A stretch of 64,000 nt of DNA from Erodium maritimum (GCA_963921825.1 OY997592.1:28561730-28625729), one strand, 5' to 3'. Shown: positions 1-11,000, counted from the first letter of the stretch. Numbers and translations: made by a program. The notes: generated by a model from the sequence alone, not told the origin.

Positions 1-264
1 ATTCTAATACCCTAACAGTGGAGGGTATTATTATCATTTAACTTATTTTCAAATTTTGAACTAATGGCATGTGTTTGAAAATTTGAGTAATAGTTAGGGT
101 ATTATGGTCTTTTTAACTTTTTCCATCCAAACTAACAGAAAGTTAACGGTTGGGTACTAAAGTGAAATTAAATGTTTGATTTAGGTATGAAAGTGCAAAA
201 AATTTATGACAGGGTATTATATTGAAATTAAATGTTTGGTTGGGTATTATACTGAAATTTTTCC
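1..264. mobile_element. Right part of a MULE-type MITE, cut by the window edge
   Basis: The segment carries repeated 'GGGTATTATAxTGAAATTAAATG' type phrases and ends in TTTTTCC. Read in reverse complement, its end (GGAAAAATTTCAGTATAATACCC) aligns with the end of the complete MITE at 13635-14389 (GGAGAAATTTCATTTTAATACCC). Both share an internal block 'GTTAACGGTTGGGTA'. The left end lies outside the window, so the target-site duplication cannot be checked. No coding potential is seen. Confidence 0.55.
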
Positions 265-267
265 TAG

Positions 268-441
268 AATTAAAGGTCTAGATTTAATGCATATCTTTTT
301 AATTAATGCATATCTTGTAATTGATTTCGTAATCAATCACCCCCACCCTTCTGAATTTCAGTGGCCATCCGATTTGGATAATCAATGGTCCAGATTGGTT
401 CTACGTTCTGACCCGAAACAAGGTTTGTACTCGATAGCCCC
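268..441. mobile_element. Truncated copy of the small TIR element found complete at 2637-2898
   Basis: From 'TCTAGATTTAATGCATATC' through 'GTTTGTACTCGATAGCCCC' this is almost identical to 2718-2896. It carries only the right half: the left terminal inverted repeat is missing and is replaced by the MITE ending at 264. It abuts a (TA)n run at 442-457, as the other copy does. Confidence 0.7.
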
Positions 442-457
442 TATATATATATATATA
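442..457. repeat. (TA)n microsatellite separating two TIR elements
   Basis: About eight TA units lie between the truncated element at 268-441 and the 1.6-kb element at 458-2060. Confidence 0.9.
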
Positions 458-2059
458 GGCTCACTATCCAATATAAAGTGAACATAAGATATAAAATGAA
501 AACTATTTTAGACCATTAGATTGAAATCATCCAATGGCTCTTGATTTTTACAAATTTATTACATAAATTTAATGAAAAATAATAAAAAGGATAATTTTGT
601 AATTATACTTTTTTTATAATAACTACCACCAACAAAAATAACTATAAATAACTATTCCAAATAACCATAAAAATTCGGTTTTGTATGTTTCATTTGTTTT
701 CTAACCGTGTTGATCCGTTTGTTTCAAAGTTTTACACAAAATGTTTTGTACTTGAAAATAGTGAAAAATGATGAACATGATAACTAACTGTTTGTTTCAT
801 TATTATTTATGTATTGTTTCATAATTTTGAATAGTGGAAATATTACTTAAAATGTTATAGATAATGAAAATGATATCGAATTGTTGTTTCATTATTTTTG
901 ATGTACTATTTCATAATTTTAAATAATAAAACCGAATTGAAATAAAATCATACCACAGGTTCAACAAGTAGTAAATGTTTAATGGTTTCAAAAAAAAATA
1001 TCTTAAAAGTAATGAATATTACTTATTGTTTCATTATTTTTTATACAATATTTTATAACTTTAAATAGTGAAATTATGAAAGAAAAGGCAATTATTATTT
1101 TTTAATCTAAAACAAATGTTTCATAGTTATGACATTAATATTTCATTACCTAAAAATTAATGTTTCATAATAACAAATTTAATGTTTCATAATTTGAAAT
1201 CTAGTATTTCATTATCTAAACTATAGAACAATATGAAATATACATATAAAATTATGAAATATTTACAAGCTAATGTCATCAACAATCACATACACTAATG
1301 TTTCATAACTGTTAGATTCATGTTTCATAAACTAGAACCGAATGTTTCATAAAATAACATATAAATACAAAACAAAGTCCACATGATACAATGTGAAATC
1401 GATTTGAAACATTGTTAGGAAACTCTTGTGCTATAAGCTTATAACAAAGTTTTCATCTTTGGCCACACCCTTGTCAACCTGCCAAAGATAAAAATAAAAG
1501 TTCATTCAAGCATGAACTACCATTTTTTGTGATGAATAATTATACACACAAAAAAATAATATCAAAATTATAAGAAATGAATATACCTTAGCACCACATG
1601 CTTACTTCTTCATGGATACTTCAACATGCATACTTCTTCATGGATTAATGAGGTCTTGACACCACATGCTTCTTTATGCATTAGTAACGAGCATGGATCA
1701 ACAACTTGCGCTCCCACTTGCTCGGAAGGTGCTGCCATAAGCTTGGAACATGTTTGCGTTGTGGAGAAGACGAAGATGGATGCGGTTGAGTTGCAAGACG
1801 AGTTAGAGAGAGAAAAGAGGATGAGAAAAAAGGGGAGAGAGGTACATGGTAGTTTCGGAGAGGAATGTGGGTAGTTGTGAAAATAGGTGAATGTACAAAA
1901 ATGTCCTTTTAAAATTTTAAATTACAAAAATATAAATCAGAATCTTATTAATTAAAAAAACTACCATTCTAATCTCAACCATCCATATATAGCAATCTAA
2001 TGGTTAAAAACAGTTTTTATTTTATATTTCAATGTTTAGTTTGTATTTGATAATGCTTC

Positions 2060-2060
<1 letters not shown>
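458..2060. mobile_element. 1.6-kb non-autonomous TIR element bounded by (TA)n
   Basis: The left end (from AGGCTCACTATCCAATATAAAG, including 'ATAAAATGAAAACTATTTT' and 'ACCATTAGATTG') matches the reverse complement of the right end (from AGAAGCATTATCAAATACAAAC, with 'ATAAAATAAAAACTGTTTTT' and 'ACCATTAGATTG') over about 70 bp with mismatches. Both ends touch TA microsatellites. The interior at about 660-1400 is AT-rich and packed with the phrase TGTTTCATAA and its variants (more than a dozen). An open frame at 1626-1874 (82 aa, end rich in Glu/Lys/Arg) has no recognisable domain and is probably chance. No transposase is seen. Confidence 0.6.

Positions 2061-2108
<48 letters not shown>
2061..2108. 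repeat. (TA)n(GA)n compound microsatellite
   Basis: A TA run passes directly into a GA run ending at the terminal repeat of the next element. The mirror-image compound (CT)n(AT)n sits at the other end of that element, at 2583-2636. Confidence 0.9.
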
Positions 2109-2580
2109 TAGCTATCCAGTAAAAACCACCCTTATCGTGCAAAATACGAACCAATCTAAGCCACAGGATGCAGTCAAAGTGACGTCAGCAGAGCGCGTGC
2201 GATGCTGACACGTGGCCGCTTCGCGCGCGCCTCTGCCCGCGCGCGTGAGCGTGTTGACCACGCGCGCGCACAATGCTGATTGTTTGCGCGCGCGGGTGCT
2301 GATAGTTTGGTGTAAATGCAAACCATCAGCACTGTGCGCGCAAACGATCAACACTGTGCGCGCAAAACGATCAGCACTACGCGCGCGGGCACCAGCAGCG
2401 TGCGCCCACGTGTCAGGACCTGATGAGTTCGTAGTTTGCACAATAAGGTGCGGTGTTTTATATATTTATTGCCCACGTGTCAGCATCTGGTGCGCTCTAC
2501 TGATATCACTTTGGGGGGGGATCCTATGGCTTAGATTGGTTCGTAGTTTGCACAATAAGGGGTGGTTTGTACCTGATACC

Positions 2581-2582
<2 letters not shown>
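2109..2582. mobile_element. GC-rich foldback MITE flanked by compound microsatellites
   Basis: The left end (GTAGCTATCCAGTAAAAACC, then 'CGAACCAATCTAAGCCA') matches the reverse complement of the right end (GGTATCAGGTACAAACCACC, then 'CGAACCAATCTAAGCCA') over about 58 bp. The core at 2200-2410 is strikingly GC-rich with many alternating GCGCGC tracts and several inverted copies of 'ATCAGCACTxxGCGCGC'. Long open frames on both strands (2212-2643 and 2112-2441) come from this CG-rich composition and are not considered genes. Confidence 0.7.

Positions 2583-2636
<54 letters not shown>
2583..2636. repeat. (CT)n(AT)n compound microsatellite
   Basis: A CT run of about 19 units is followed by an AT run of about 9 units. 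It is the reverse complement of the compound repeat at 2061-2108. Confidence 0.9.
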
Positions 2637-2637
<1 letters not shown>

Positions 2638-2893
2638 GGATAGCTATCAGGTACAAACTTGTATCTTTCGTCAGAACGTAGAACTTTCAATCTGGGCCAT
2701 TGGATCGTAAAAATAAAGGCCCAGATTTAATGCATATCTTTTAATATCTTTTTAATAAATGCATATCTTGTAATTGATTTCGTAATCAATCACCCCTCAC
2801 CCCCCTGAATTTCGGTGGCCATCCGATTTGGATAATCAGTGGTCCAGATTAGTTCTACGTTCTGACCCGAAACAAGGTTTGTACTCGATAGCC

Positions 2894-2898
<5 letters not shown>
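2637..2898. mobile_element. 260-bp MITE between TA microsatellites
   Basis: The left end (GGATAGCTATCAGGTACAAAC, then 'GTCAGAACGTAGAACT') and the reverse complement of the right end (GGGGCTATCGAGTACAAAC, then 'GTCAGAACGTAGAACT') form an imperfect inverted repeat of about 60 bp. (TA)n lies on both sides. The right half is repeated at 268-441. There is no coding sequence. Position and structure resemble the Micron class of MITEs, which sit inside TA microsatellites. Confidence 0.7.

Positions 2899-2939
<41 letters not shown>
2899..2939. repeat. (TA)n microsatellite
   Basis: An uninterrupted TA run of about 20 units lies between two TIR elements. Confidence 0.95.
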
Positions 2940-2941
<2 letters not shown>

Positions 2942-3225
2942 ACAATTAGGTGTGAACCTCTCTTATGGTGTGAACTTGCGAATCTTAAATTTAGTTTGAT
3001 AAATTTGCGAACATGGTTGTGAAAAATAGCATCCCAATTTGAATTTTTTTTTGAGAAAACAACATTTTACTTTGAGAACATATGGTTTTTGAAATAGCGT
3101 TTATGGTTTGAGAAATTTAGTCTAAGAATATACACCTCAAACTGGGAATCCTATTTCCTCAAATCGGATACACTAAGCACGAGAGTTTGCAGGTTCACAC
3201 CGTAACAGCTGGTTCTCATCCGAAT
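2940..3225. mobile_element. Short MITE with 'GGTGTGAAC' inverted ends
   Basis: The left end (GTGTGAACCTCTCTTATGGTGTGAAC) is mirrored by the right end, whose reverse complement reads GATGAGAACC, a short spacer, then GGTGTGAACCTGCAAA. A TA microsatellite touches the left end; the right end runs into the truncated LINE. No TSD is clear, and no coding sequence is present. Confidence 0.5.
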
Positions 3226-3229
3226 GCAT

Positions 3230-4364
3230 TCAGTATTCTTTTTCCTGGCTTTTTGACTCCATAGTTTGGCAAGGAGCTTTGATTTTTGTATTAGATCTGC
3301 CTTGAGAGCTCCTCTGATGTTACACTCAACAGTGGTGAGTGGCCTATCTTCAACCAGGCTATCCGTTTGGTTCAACTGTTGTCTTAGAATGTTTACTTGG
3401 GAGTCAATATTTCCAAAAACTTGTAGGTTCCATTTTTTGAGTTTTCCTTTCAACATCTTGAGCTTCTGCCAGCGAATAATGTGTGGAGGGCCAGTGGCCT
3501 GGAAAGATGCCCAGAAATCCTGAACAACCTTGAAGAACCTACCATCTTCAAGCCATACATTAAGGAGTTTGAAAGGCCTTGGCCCCCAATCCAATTGTTC
3601 ATTAAATGGTATTAGAGCCCTGTGGTCTGAGATGCATCTGGGAAGACATTTTTGTGATAGATGATTGAAGTTGGCTAGGAAATCAACAGAGATGAGGAAT
3701 CTATCAATTCTAGAAGCAGTAGATCCAAGACCAAACCAGGTAAATTTACCTCCATGCATATGTAGATCAATGAGATCAAGAGTGTCTATCAACTCCTGAA
3801 AGTTAACCATATCTGTACTAGAAGCCCTTGTATTGGATCTTTCTTCAGGAGCTAACACTGCATTAAAATCACCCCCAAGCAGTAGCATTGGAAGGAGGTT
3901 CAGTGATGTTATTTCACATATGAGTTCTTGCCATATAGCTCTTCTTCTTCTTCTTCTTCTTCTTCTTCTTCTTCTTCTTCTTCTTCTTCTTCTTCTTCTT
4001 CTTCTTCTTCTTCTTCTTCTTCTAGTGCAGGGGCATATATATTTGTAATACAGCAAAGAGAGCCATTTTGTTTGAATGTACCCAGCTAGATCATTGCTCC
4101 ATTTATTTTCTTGATACTGATAACTTGAAAGGCATTCGATTTCCAACACATGATGAGGCCACCTGAGAGACCAAAAGCAGGAATGTAGTCCATTTCCCAC
4201 CCCAAATGCATACCACATGACCTGAGAAAGCAGGGTAATGGTTTGAGTAGCTTTGATTCTTGAATGAGGATCATGGATGGTTGTTGCTTGCGGATCACGT
4301 CACCTAAGGTCCTCCTCTTTTGTGAGGAGGCCAGCCCTCTCAAATTCCATGAGAGGAGCTTCAT
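3230..4364 (-). pseudogene. L1-like LINE ORF2, endonuclease domain only (3'-truncated)
   Basis: Read on the - strand from 4364, this encodes the apurinic-type endonuclease that starts ORF2 of plant L1 elements and would nick target DNA during retrotransposition. Motifs seen in order are 'LSWNLRG' at the N-terminus, 'QESK' (metal-binding Glu), 'GGDFNAVL', 'GGKFTW', 'SRIDRFLIS' and 'ISDHRALI' (Asp-His pair). The catalytic set is therefore still recognisable. The frame breaks near 4090 and resumes after a long CTT microsatellite at 3939-4022. Coding similarity stops near 3235 after 'LWSQKAR', just before the reverse transcriptase would begin. Loss of the 3' rather than the 5' part is unusual for a LINE and implies a later deletion or insertion. 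It lies directly behind its ORF1 (4600-6960). Confidence 0.85.
3939..4022. repeat. (CTT)n trinucleotide microsatellite inside the LINE endonuclease
   Basis: About 28 uninterrupted CTT units. On the - strand they would read as a run of Arg codons in the frame of the downstream endonuclease part; on the + strand they read as Leu. The run sits just before 'AIWQEL' of the endonuclease fold and probably expanded after the element died. Confidence 0.95.
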
Positions 4365-4599
4365 AACTGATTATGCAGAAGAGAGTGGTGTGAAGCAATT
4401 CCTCACAACCAAGTCACAAAATGGATCTGAATCTTTGGAGAGGTGTATTGCTTCTAAATGTTCCTCAGAGTCTATAATCCTGTCATCATCTAAAGAGGTT
4501 ATCTGCTGTAGAGTTAGATCCTCACTAAAAACTGCAGAGACCCCTATGATCTTGCCAAAATCCCAAACCCCCTTTGCTTCCTTTAAATGAGATTTGGAG

Positions 4600-6960
4600 A
4601 TGAAGACTTTATTTTTTGTTCCTCCTTCTTTGATTTTTGATCTGGTGGGATAGTTGTGAGGTGAAGGTGATTTATTTTTTTATTTTTTTACCTTTTTCTC
4701 TTTTTGAAATGCTGTTGGAAAAAAAAGGAGATTTCTGGCCCTACATGATCTTCAACTAAACTTTCATCTGGGGCTGGCAGAGAGTATATTTGCCACTACT
4801 GATTTGTTCTAAACCAAGCAACTGAGAAGTAGAGGACAAAAATGCAGAGGAGTCTTGTATGGGCTGAGGAACATTAAATGTATCAGTTTCCAATGAAGGA
4901 TGCAAGCTGTTATGAGGAGAGAGGGTTTTTTGGGAGGCCCCAACAATAAATTCTGACTTGAGGTTGATGAGATTACTTCCTTGGTTGTTTTCTTGTCATG
5001 TAACTGGGAAGGTTGTTGCCTAACTGAATCAGTCAGCAATTGAATTGGATCTCCACTGGTCTGGCCAGGCAATAGAGGTGACTGAGAGCTCAGAATTTCA
5101 GTGGCAAATGTATCTGGGATGATTCTGTTGAGAAGAGAATTTGATTGTTCTTCAAGTAGAGGGGTTGTTGGAGTATTGCATGGAGAGGGTTGGTGATCTT
5201 GCAGTGTTCTGGCACTACACTTTGAGGACAAAGATTTGGGGTAGTTAATGCAGTATCAACAAAGATAAAATGATAAGAAATAACTCATCTCCAACGACTT
5301 TCTCCTGGTTATCTGAGAGAAGTTGAGTGCATGAGGGTTGTATGAGACCAGCTCCATTATCTGATGGTTCTCCCAGACTAGATGATCTGTTTTGTTCTTC
5401 CTCTTCAAGGAAATGAGAGGCAAGTGAGTCTAAACCAACAGGGCTAGAGCTTTGAGAGAACTGAGGACTTAGGATTAAAGGCACCTCAGAGTAATCAATA
5501 AAGTTAACATAAATTGGAAGCGATTTGGATCCAAAAAATAAGTTGTTCTTAGAGGAGATAGGCATAAAATTGTTAGTATGCAGAAGAACAAATGCCAAAC
5601 TAAGATCCATACTAGCACTTGTGACTGAGTGAGAGCACACATAGGTTCCAAACTCACTTATTGTTGTTGAGAATGACTCTTCACACCAACTTTGGTAGGG
5701 TATCCCCTGTATTGAGACCCAGGTGAATCTTCCTCCAAGTGAACATAGATGATACTTGAAAGGCAAAATTGTAAGCAGTGATTCAACCAAGCTCCATCAC
5801 TGATCAATAATTCCTTTTCCAAAAGAGGGTCATGGCAATAAAGAAGTAGAAGACTGTTGCCCAGAGCTTTGATTTCCAAGTCACAAACCCCTTCCATAAC
5901 AAGATCTCTCCTAATTTCTTCTACATTTTGATTTCTATGTGCCAAGGCTAAGTGTGACTTCTTCAGAAGAATGGCTTGATTAGTCACCACTGAACCTTGC
6001 ACTCTTGGAGGCTGCAGCACAGGTTCAGAGGAAGGAGGGGGTAATGTAGGTTTTGGCTGTTGCTTGAGGGGTTTCTGGAGAGGCTTGCTCCTTGCCTCAG
6101 TAACATAGAGTTGATAGCCATTTATGGAGTATCCATTGAAGAGAAAAATTGCCTCTCTCATTTGAGTCTTACTGTGGAAGTAGCAAAAGCCAAAATACTT
6201 TTCAAGTATGTTTTTTTTGTAGTAATGTGAGTCCATGCTACTCCACCAATTTCAGAGAAGAGATTCAAAAGCCAGTCCTCAATGGCTCTGGGTTGGATGT
6301 TGTGGACATAGATTACAAACTCAGTGTGCTGTTTCCTCAGTTTTCCAACCTTTGTGTCTGCAGGATCCAAGACTTGCCTTTGATTTGGATGAAAGAGTTT
6401 AGAGTGCAAGGGTGGGGGAGATGGAGTAGAGTCAGTATCCGAGGTAACTGGTATGAAGAACTTGTCATAAAACATTCTTTGGCCATCAATGAGCTTTGTG
6501 TGACCCCTTTAACTGTATTGCTGTGTTCTGTCAGAGGACGAGGGTGAGTGATGTGCTACTCTTCTACTTTGTCTGTGATTTCTCTTAACGCCTTTCTTCT
6601 GCACATGCTCAAAGCAGGAGGAGGGCTGATGGAGGAAGAGGTGGATTGTTTACTAAGGATCTGGGAGGCTTGAGGAGCTGGTTCAAGAAACTGATAAGCC
6701 TGGGGTGAAACTTCGAATCCCCCACAGAGTTCTTGTAGAGTGAGTTGTGTGCCTCCAAGAGAAGCACCAACAGGATGAAGTCTTGAATCTTCAGGAGCAG
6801 CAACGGCCGGGGAGATCGAGGTCAGGTGTGGTTTAGGAGGACGAGGAGGTAGGATGTGTTGGCGAGGGTGAATGAAAGCTGATGAACTGGGATGAAGAAT
6901 GGGATGCAGTTGTGATGAGTGAGCCTGTTCATCAAGATTCAACTTGGAGAGAGTTCTCAT
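4600..6960 (-). pseudogene. L1-like LINE ORF1 (RRM + DUF4283-like), frameshifted
   Basis: This is the nucleic-acid-binding ORF1 protein of a plant L1-type LINE, reading leftwards from about 6960 ('MRTLSKLNLDEQ'). The N-terminal part is Pro/Ser-rich (6560-6960). An RNA-recognition-motif region follows: 'FVIYVHNI' near 6320, then after a frame change 'FGFCYFHSKTQMREAI' and 'INGYQLYVTEA' near 6190-6090. A DUF4283-like segment is recognisable across further frame changes near 5690-5740 ('TWVSIQGIPYQSW'). The C-terminal Ser/Pro-rich part runs to about 4600. At least three frameshifts and several stops make it dead. Order and spacing with the endonuclease at 4364 fit a single LINE copy on this strand. 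Confidence 0.75.
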
Positions 6961-6964
6961 TGAT

Positions 6965-7380
6965 GTTGATTCTCATCAACATTTTCTACCTTTTTAATGT
7001 AATGTTGTCTTAGTTGGAACTTAGGCAACACTGTAAATTTCTTAATGCAGTGTTGTCTAAGCTAAAACTTAGGAGGCGCTTCCAACTATCTAGCGCACCG
7101 ATGCCTCTTCTTAAGTTTCACCTACCAGGCGTTACGAACGAAATATGCGCCCTCAAAATACTTGAGTGACGCTACAAGAAAAATATAATGTTGGCCAAGT
7201 ACATAGGCTACACTAGGTTTGACACTTAGGCAGCACTACAGTAGTGTGACCTAAGTGTCTGAATACAATAGTGTAATATTTGACTAAGTTATTAGCTTAG
7301 GCGAATAGAGTAGCTGTATCATACTTGCACTTTTTGTTCGGTTTTCAAAAGTTTCTTCCTCTAGCAGTGAGCCAGAGAGG
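6965..7380. other. Possible CACTA-type transposon end
   Basis: At 7170-7185 the sequence 'CGCTACAAGAAAAATA' resembles the plant CACTA terminus CACTACAAGAAA, with one change in the first five bases. On both sides lie repeated short phrases such as 'TTAGGCAACACT', 'GGCAGCACTACAGTAGTGT' and 'CTAAGCTAAAACTTAGG', like CACTA subterminal repeats. The opposite terminus and a TSD were not found. It also holds the region between the LINE 5' end and the methylesterase upstream sequence. Confidence 0.3.
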
Positions 7381-7647
7381 ACTCGATTAAATTAAGCATA
7401 TCATTGTAATTTGGTTGCGTTAGATTTCGTGTGATCTTTGAATCCCCACTCGTGAACATATCTTATTTTTGTGTGGACATGGTACGCCTAAAAATAACAG
7501 ACTGAACAGAGGAGTTATCCTATATGATCCTGTCTTATCCTCACTATTCACGATGGTCCCCTCAACTCGATCTGTGTCACTCACGGCCCTCAGTATCAAT
7601 ATGAAACCAAAAGACATTGTGACGACTCACGAGAGATAAAATAAAAG
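7381..7647 (+). promoter_or_regulatory. Upstream region and 5' UTR of the methylesterase gene
   Basis: 267 bp between transposon-like repeats and the start codon. No convincing TATA box could be fixed. A short AT-rich 'AGATAAAATAAAAG' precedes the ATG at 7648. The functional promoter may have to lie within or beyond the repeats upstream. Confidence 0.3.
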
Positions 7648-8007
7648 ATGACGAACAAGAGTCAGTTCGTGCTGGTTCACGGAGCAAGCCATGGAGCATG
7701 GTGCTGGTACAAGGTCGCGACTCTGCTTGAAGCAGGAGGGCACAAGGTCACGGCTCTGGACATGGCAGCTTCGGGGATCAACCCCATGCGCGCCGGCGAG
7801 GTCCGGAGCCTGGCCGCTTACAACCGACCGCTGACGGATTTCATGGAGGGGTTAGCGGCCGACGAGAGGGTGGTTCTCGTCAGCCACAGCCTCGGCTACA
7901 TCAATATCACTGTTGCCATGGAAACCTTCCCCAACAAAATATCTCTGGCCGTCTTCACCGGCGCCTCCCCCTTCAACTTACCGGCTCCTCCGAGTACCAC
8001 ACTGCTG
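7648..8007 (+). CDS. Methylesterase exon 1
   Basis: 120 codons from ATG to 'PSTTLL', followed by donor G|GTACGT. It contains the beta-strand/oxyanion region and the Ser81 nucleophile. The region is noticeably GC-richer than its surroundings. Confidence 0.85.
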
Positions 8008-11000
8008 GTACGTACACAATTCATACTCCCTATGTATATATATTCAAATACATACATGTTTTATTATTAATTCATTCATTGTGTATTGTGTATTGTGTAT
8101 TGTGTAGGAAGGAAGAGTGTATATGCAATCTGTACACAGTATACCATGTGTGGACATGATATATGGGTTTGATGACGGACAAGACATGCCACCAACTTCC
8201 GTTTTATTGGGTCCCAATTGCCTGGCTACCAAGCTTTATCAGCTGTCTCCGCCTGAGGTTTCAATTACACTTTTCTTCTTTCATTTTCAAGCTTTATATG
8301 TTTCACCTTCTTAAAACAAGTATTCTAACAATGTGCATCAAGTGGGCGTGAGTTTTTTTTTTTTGGAGTAACTTGTATTATATTCCTTTAAAAGAGTTAC
8401 TACATGTCTGATGGTCTTAACGGGACAAACACAATAACCCTATCTATTGAAAAACATCTAAGACGTTTTGTTGAAATGTCATAAAGGCGACTCGTAACTG
8501 AAACCCAAACAAAATGACCTAATACAATGAAGAGATAAACAAGATTAACCATATTAAGACTGGAGCGACCGAACGACCCTCTCTTGAAACTAGAACGAAA
8601 ACTAAAACCGACTGACGAACCATTGCTCAAAGTAGGGCCTAACTACCACTAGGCCATCCGAGGATGACGCTCTTCTTGCGCTATAAAACCGAATCTGTGT
8701 CCATCCGCCGGGAAGGACTGACAGGGTATCCTCAGGGATACGCTGCTCCCCCACCCCCGATACCCTCCCGGATTAGGTAATGGATCCAAGGACAAGGGGG
8801 CCCGGCCATGCACACCGACAACATGTGACCACCCTTGGCATCGTGCCCTCCCAAGCCGCGATCTAGGCCCTGCCACCGCGGACTTTCAGAGAAAACCCCT
8901 ATGGGCCAGAGGAAAGTCCTTGTAGAGAGAACGAGCATGGGGCGGCAGGCCTCCCAAGCCTGCAGCAGACCCGACACGAATGCACTGGTGCTTTGTGGAT
9001 AGCGAAAACAGCCCACCCACCGTCTATCCCGCTGTCTGAGGTTGCCAAGCCAGAGTCTTAGGTCGGCTCAGCCCCACTTCTCGAGGAACCATCCGTAGTA
9101 GGGAATTCGCCGGTTGAAGCCCTAACTGACGGTCGCACCCTCCCCTTCCCATTGGACCCAGAGCAAGGTCATGGGTCAACCGCTCCTCCCGACATCGCGC
9201 CCTGGGAAATCGAGAGGAAGAGAGGAACGAAGCCTGAGCCCGAACCTGGCGCCCCCACTCTCCAAACTGTATCGGTCCCAAAGCAAGGTCATGGGTCAGC
9301 CGCTCCTTCCGACATCGCGCCCGGGGAAATCGAGAGGAAGAGAGGAACGAAGCCTGAGCCCGAACCTGGCGCCCCCACTCTCTAAACTGTATCGGACCCA
9401 GAGCAAGGTCATAGGTCGAGGAGGGAGCCACCTGATGCAGTCGTAGGAACCCGTGGATGTCACCCCGACTCCACGAGGAGACCCAGGGGTGCTCCCCCGC
9501 AAAACCCCATCGCGGGTGAGGAGAGCCCTGATGTCCCTGCCAGTGGACCTGCGCTTGTTTGCCGCTGCTGTAGTGTTTCATGGATGGCGAGAACTCTGAG
9601 GGTGCCGTTCCTACGGGACCCTTAAATAACCATGGCTCTGGATCGGTTACCGAGGGGGCATGCAAGGCTATAGTGATGGATGGGAAAGGACCAGACGGTG
9701 CCGACAAGTTGTCGGCGACAGACGCAGAGATAGGCGTAGACATCGGGTAGAGTTTAACTCGACAGACGCGAGGAAGAGGTCTCGACAAGAGCGAGTGGAA
9801 CGGTACCTTTTGAAGTGGGCATGAGTAATAAAGAATAGAGGAGAAATATACTAAAAAAAACCTTCTTATTCTAAAAATTTATTTATCTTATAAATGGATA
9901 AACAACATATAATTGACCTGTTAACTTCATATCCACAAAAGCACATCACATTTAATACTAGTCTTATCATTTAGATATAATCTCTTTTTGTGCTTCGAAA
10001 TATGTTACCACTGGTCTTGATAAATAACTTTTGAAAAACAAATATTAGCACAAAAACGAAAATAATCAAAATTCAGACGAAACGGGAATAATTAAATTAG
10101 TGAATTGGTAAAAAAAAAATGGACATTTGTCTATACAACATGATACTATTACAGTTATGGAGGAGAAATACGGTGAGAACCATGTTTTAACGTGGGAACC
10201 GCGAGAACCAATCTAAGCCATCCATTTTAAGAATAGATAGATGAGATGCAATTGAGTAGTTGAATTGTTGACTGCAAAAAAACATCATTTTTTTAGTCAG
10301 TGGTAAGGGCTTTTTAGTAAAACTAGCATATTACTTTTTTTAATCAATTCACTAATTTAATTTTTCCCGCTTCGTTTGAACCCTGATTGGCTTCAAAATT
10401 GCGCCATTAGTTTTGTTTTTTAAGGGCTTTCTATCAAGATCAGTCATGAATATATTTTGAAGCACGAAAAAACAATTATTTTGGGGTTGATTTTTTTATA
10501 AAAAAAAATCTGGGTAATTTTTATCAACACTTTGCTCTAGATTTCTCAACACTTTTACACTGATTTTATCAACACTTTAAACTGGTTTTATCACCTCATT
10601 TTCCAAAACTGATCATGATTTTATCACCTCATCGCGTGCTTTTTATGAACACTAGTTTTTATCAACACTAAACACTAGGGTTATCGTTCAATTATGTGTG
10701 TTTTATCACCCCCATCACATGTTTTTTTTGAAGCACGAAATTTTTTTTTATTTCGGGGCTGGTTTTTAAAGAAATTACATCTGGGTAATTTTTATCAACA
10801 CTTCACCCTGGATTTATCAACACTTTTACACTGGTTTTATCAACACTTTACACTGGTTTTATCACCTCATTTATAAAAAATTATCATGATTTTATCACCT
10901 CATCGCCTACTTTTTATGAACATTAGTTTTATCAACACTAAACACTAGGGTTATCATCCAATTACGTGTGTTTTATCACCCCCATCACATGTTTTTTTTG

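Noticed and set aside
1626-1874. 82-aa open frame in the 1.6-kb TIR element
   Set aside because: Short, no domain, located in a non-autonomous element; kept only as a note.
2212-2643. 143-aa Ala/Arg-rich open frame
   Set aside because: It spans a CG-rich MITE core and continues into the CT/AT microsatellites; no start context or homology.
3833-4048. A poly-Leu open frame on + and a poly-Arg frame on - at about 3.9-4.0 kb
   Set aside because: Both are translations of the (CTT)n microsatellite inside a dead LINE endonuclease.
7913-8351. Alternative open frames over methylesterase exons 1-2
   Set aside because: Out of frame with the conserved alpha/beta-hydrolase sequence or reading through intron 1.
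9024-9788. 254-aa open frame on the - strand in the methylesterase intron
   Set aside because: No recognised domain; it includes a tandem duplication, lies in a GC-rich retroposon body with a LINE-type tail, and GC-rich DNA yields long chance frames.
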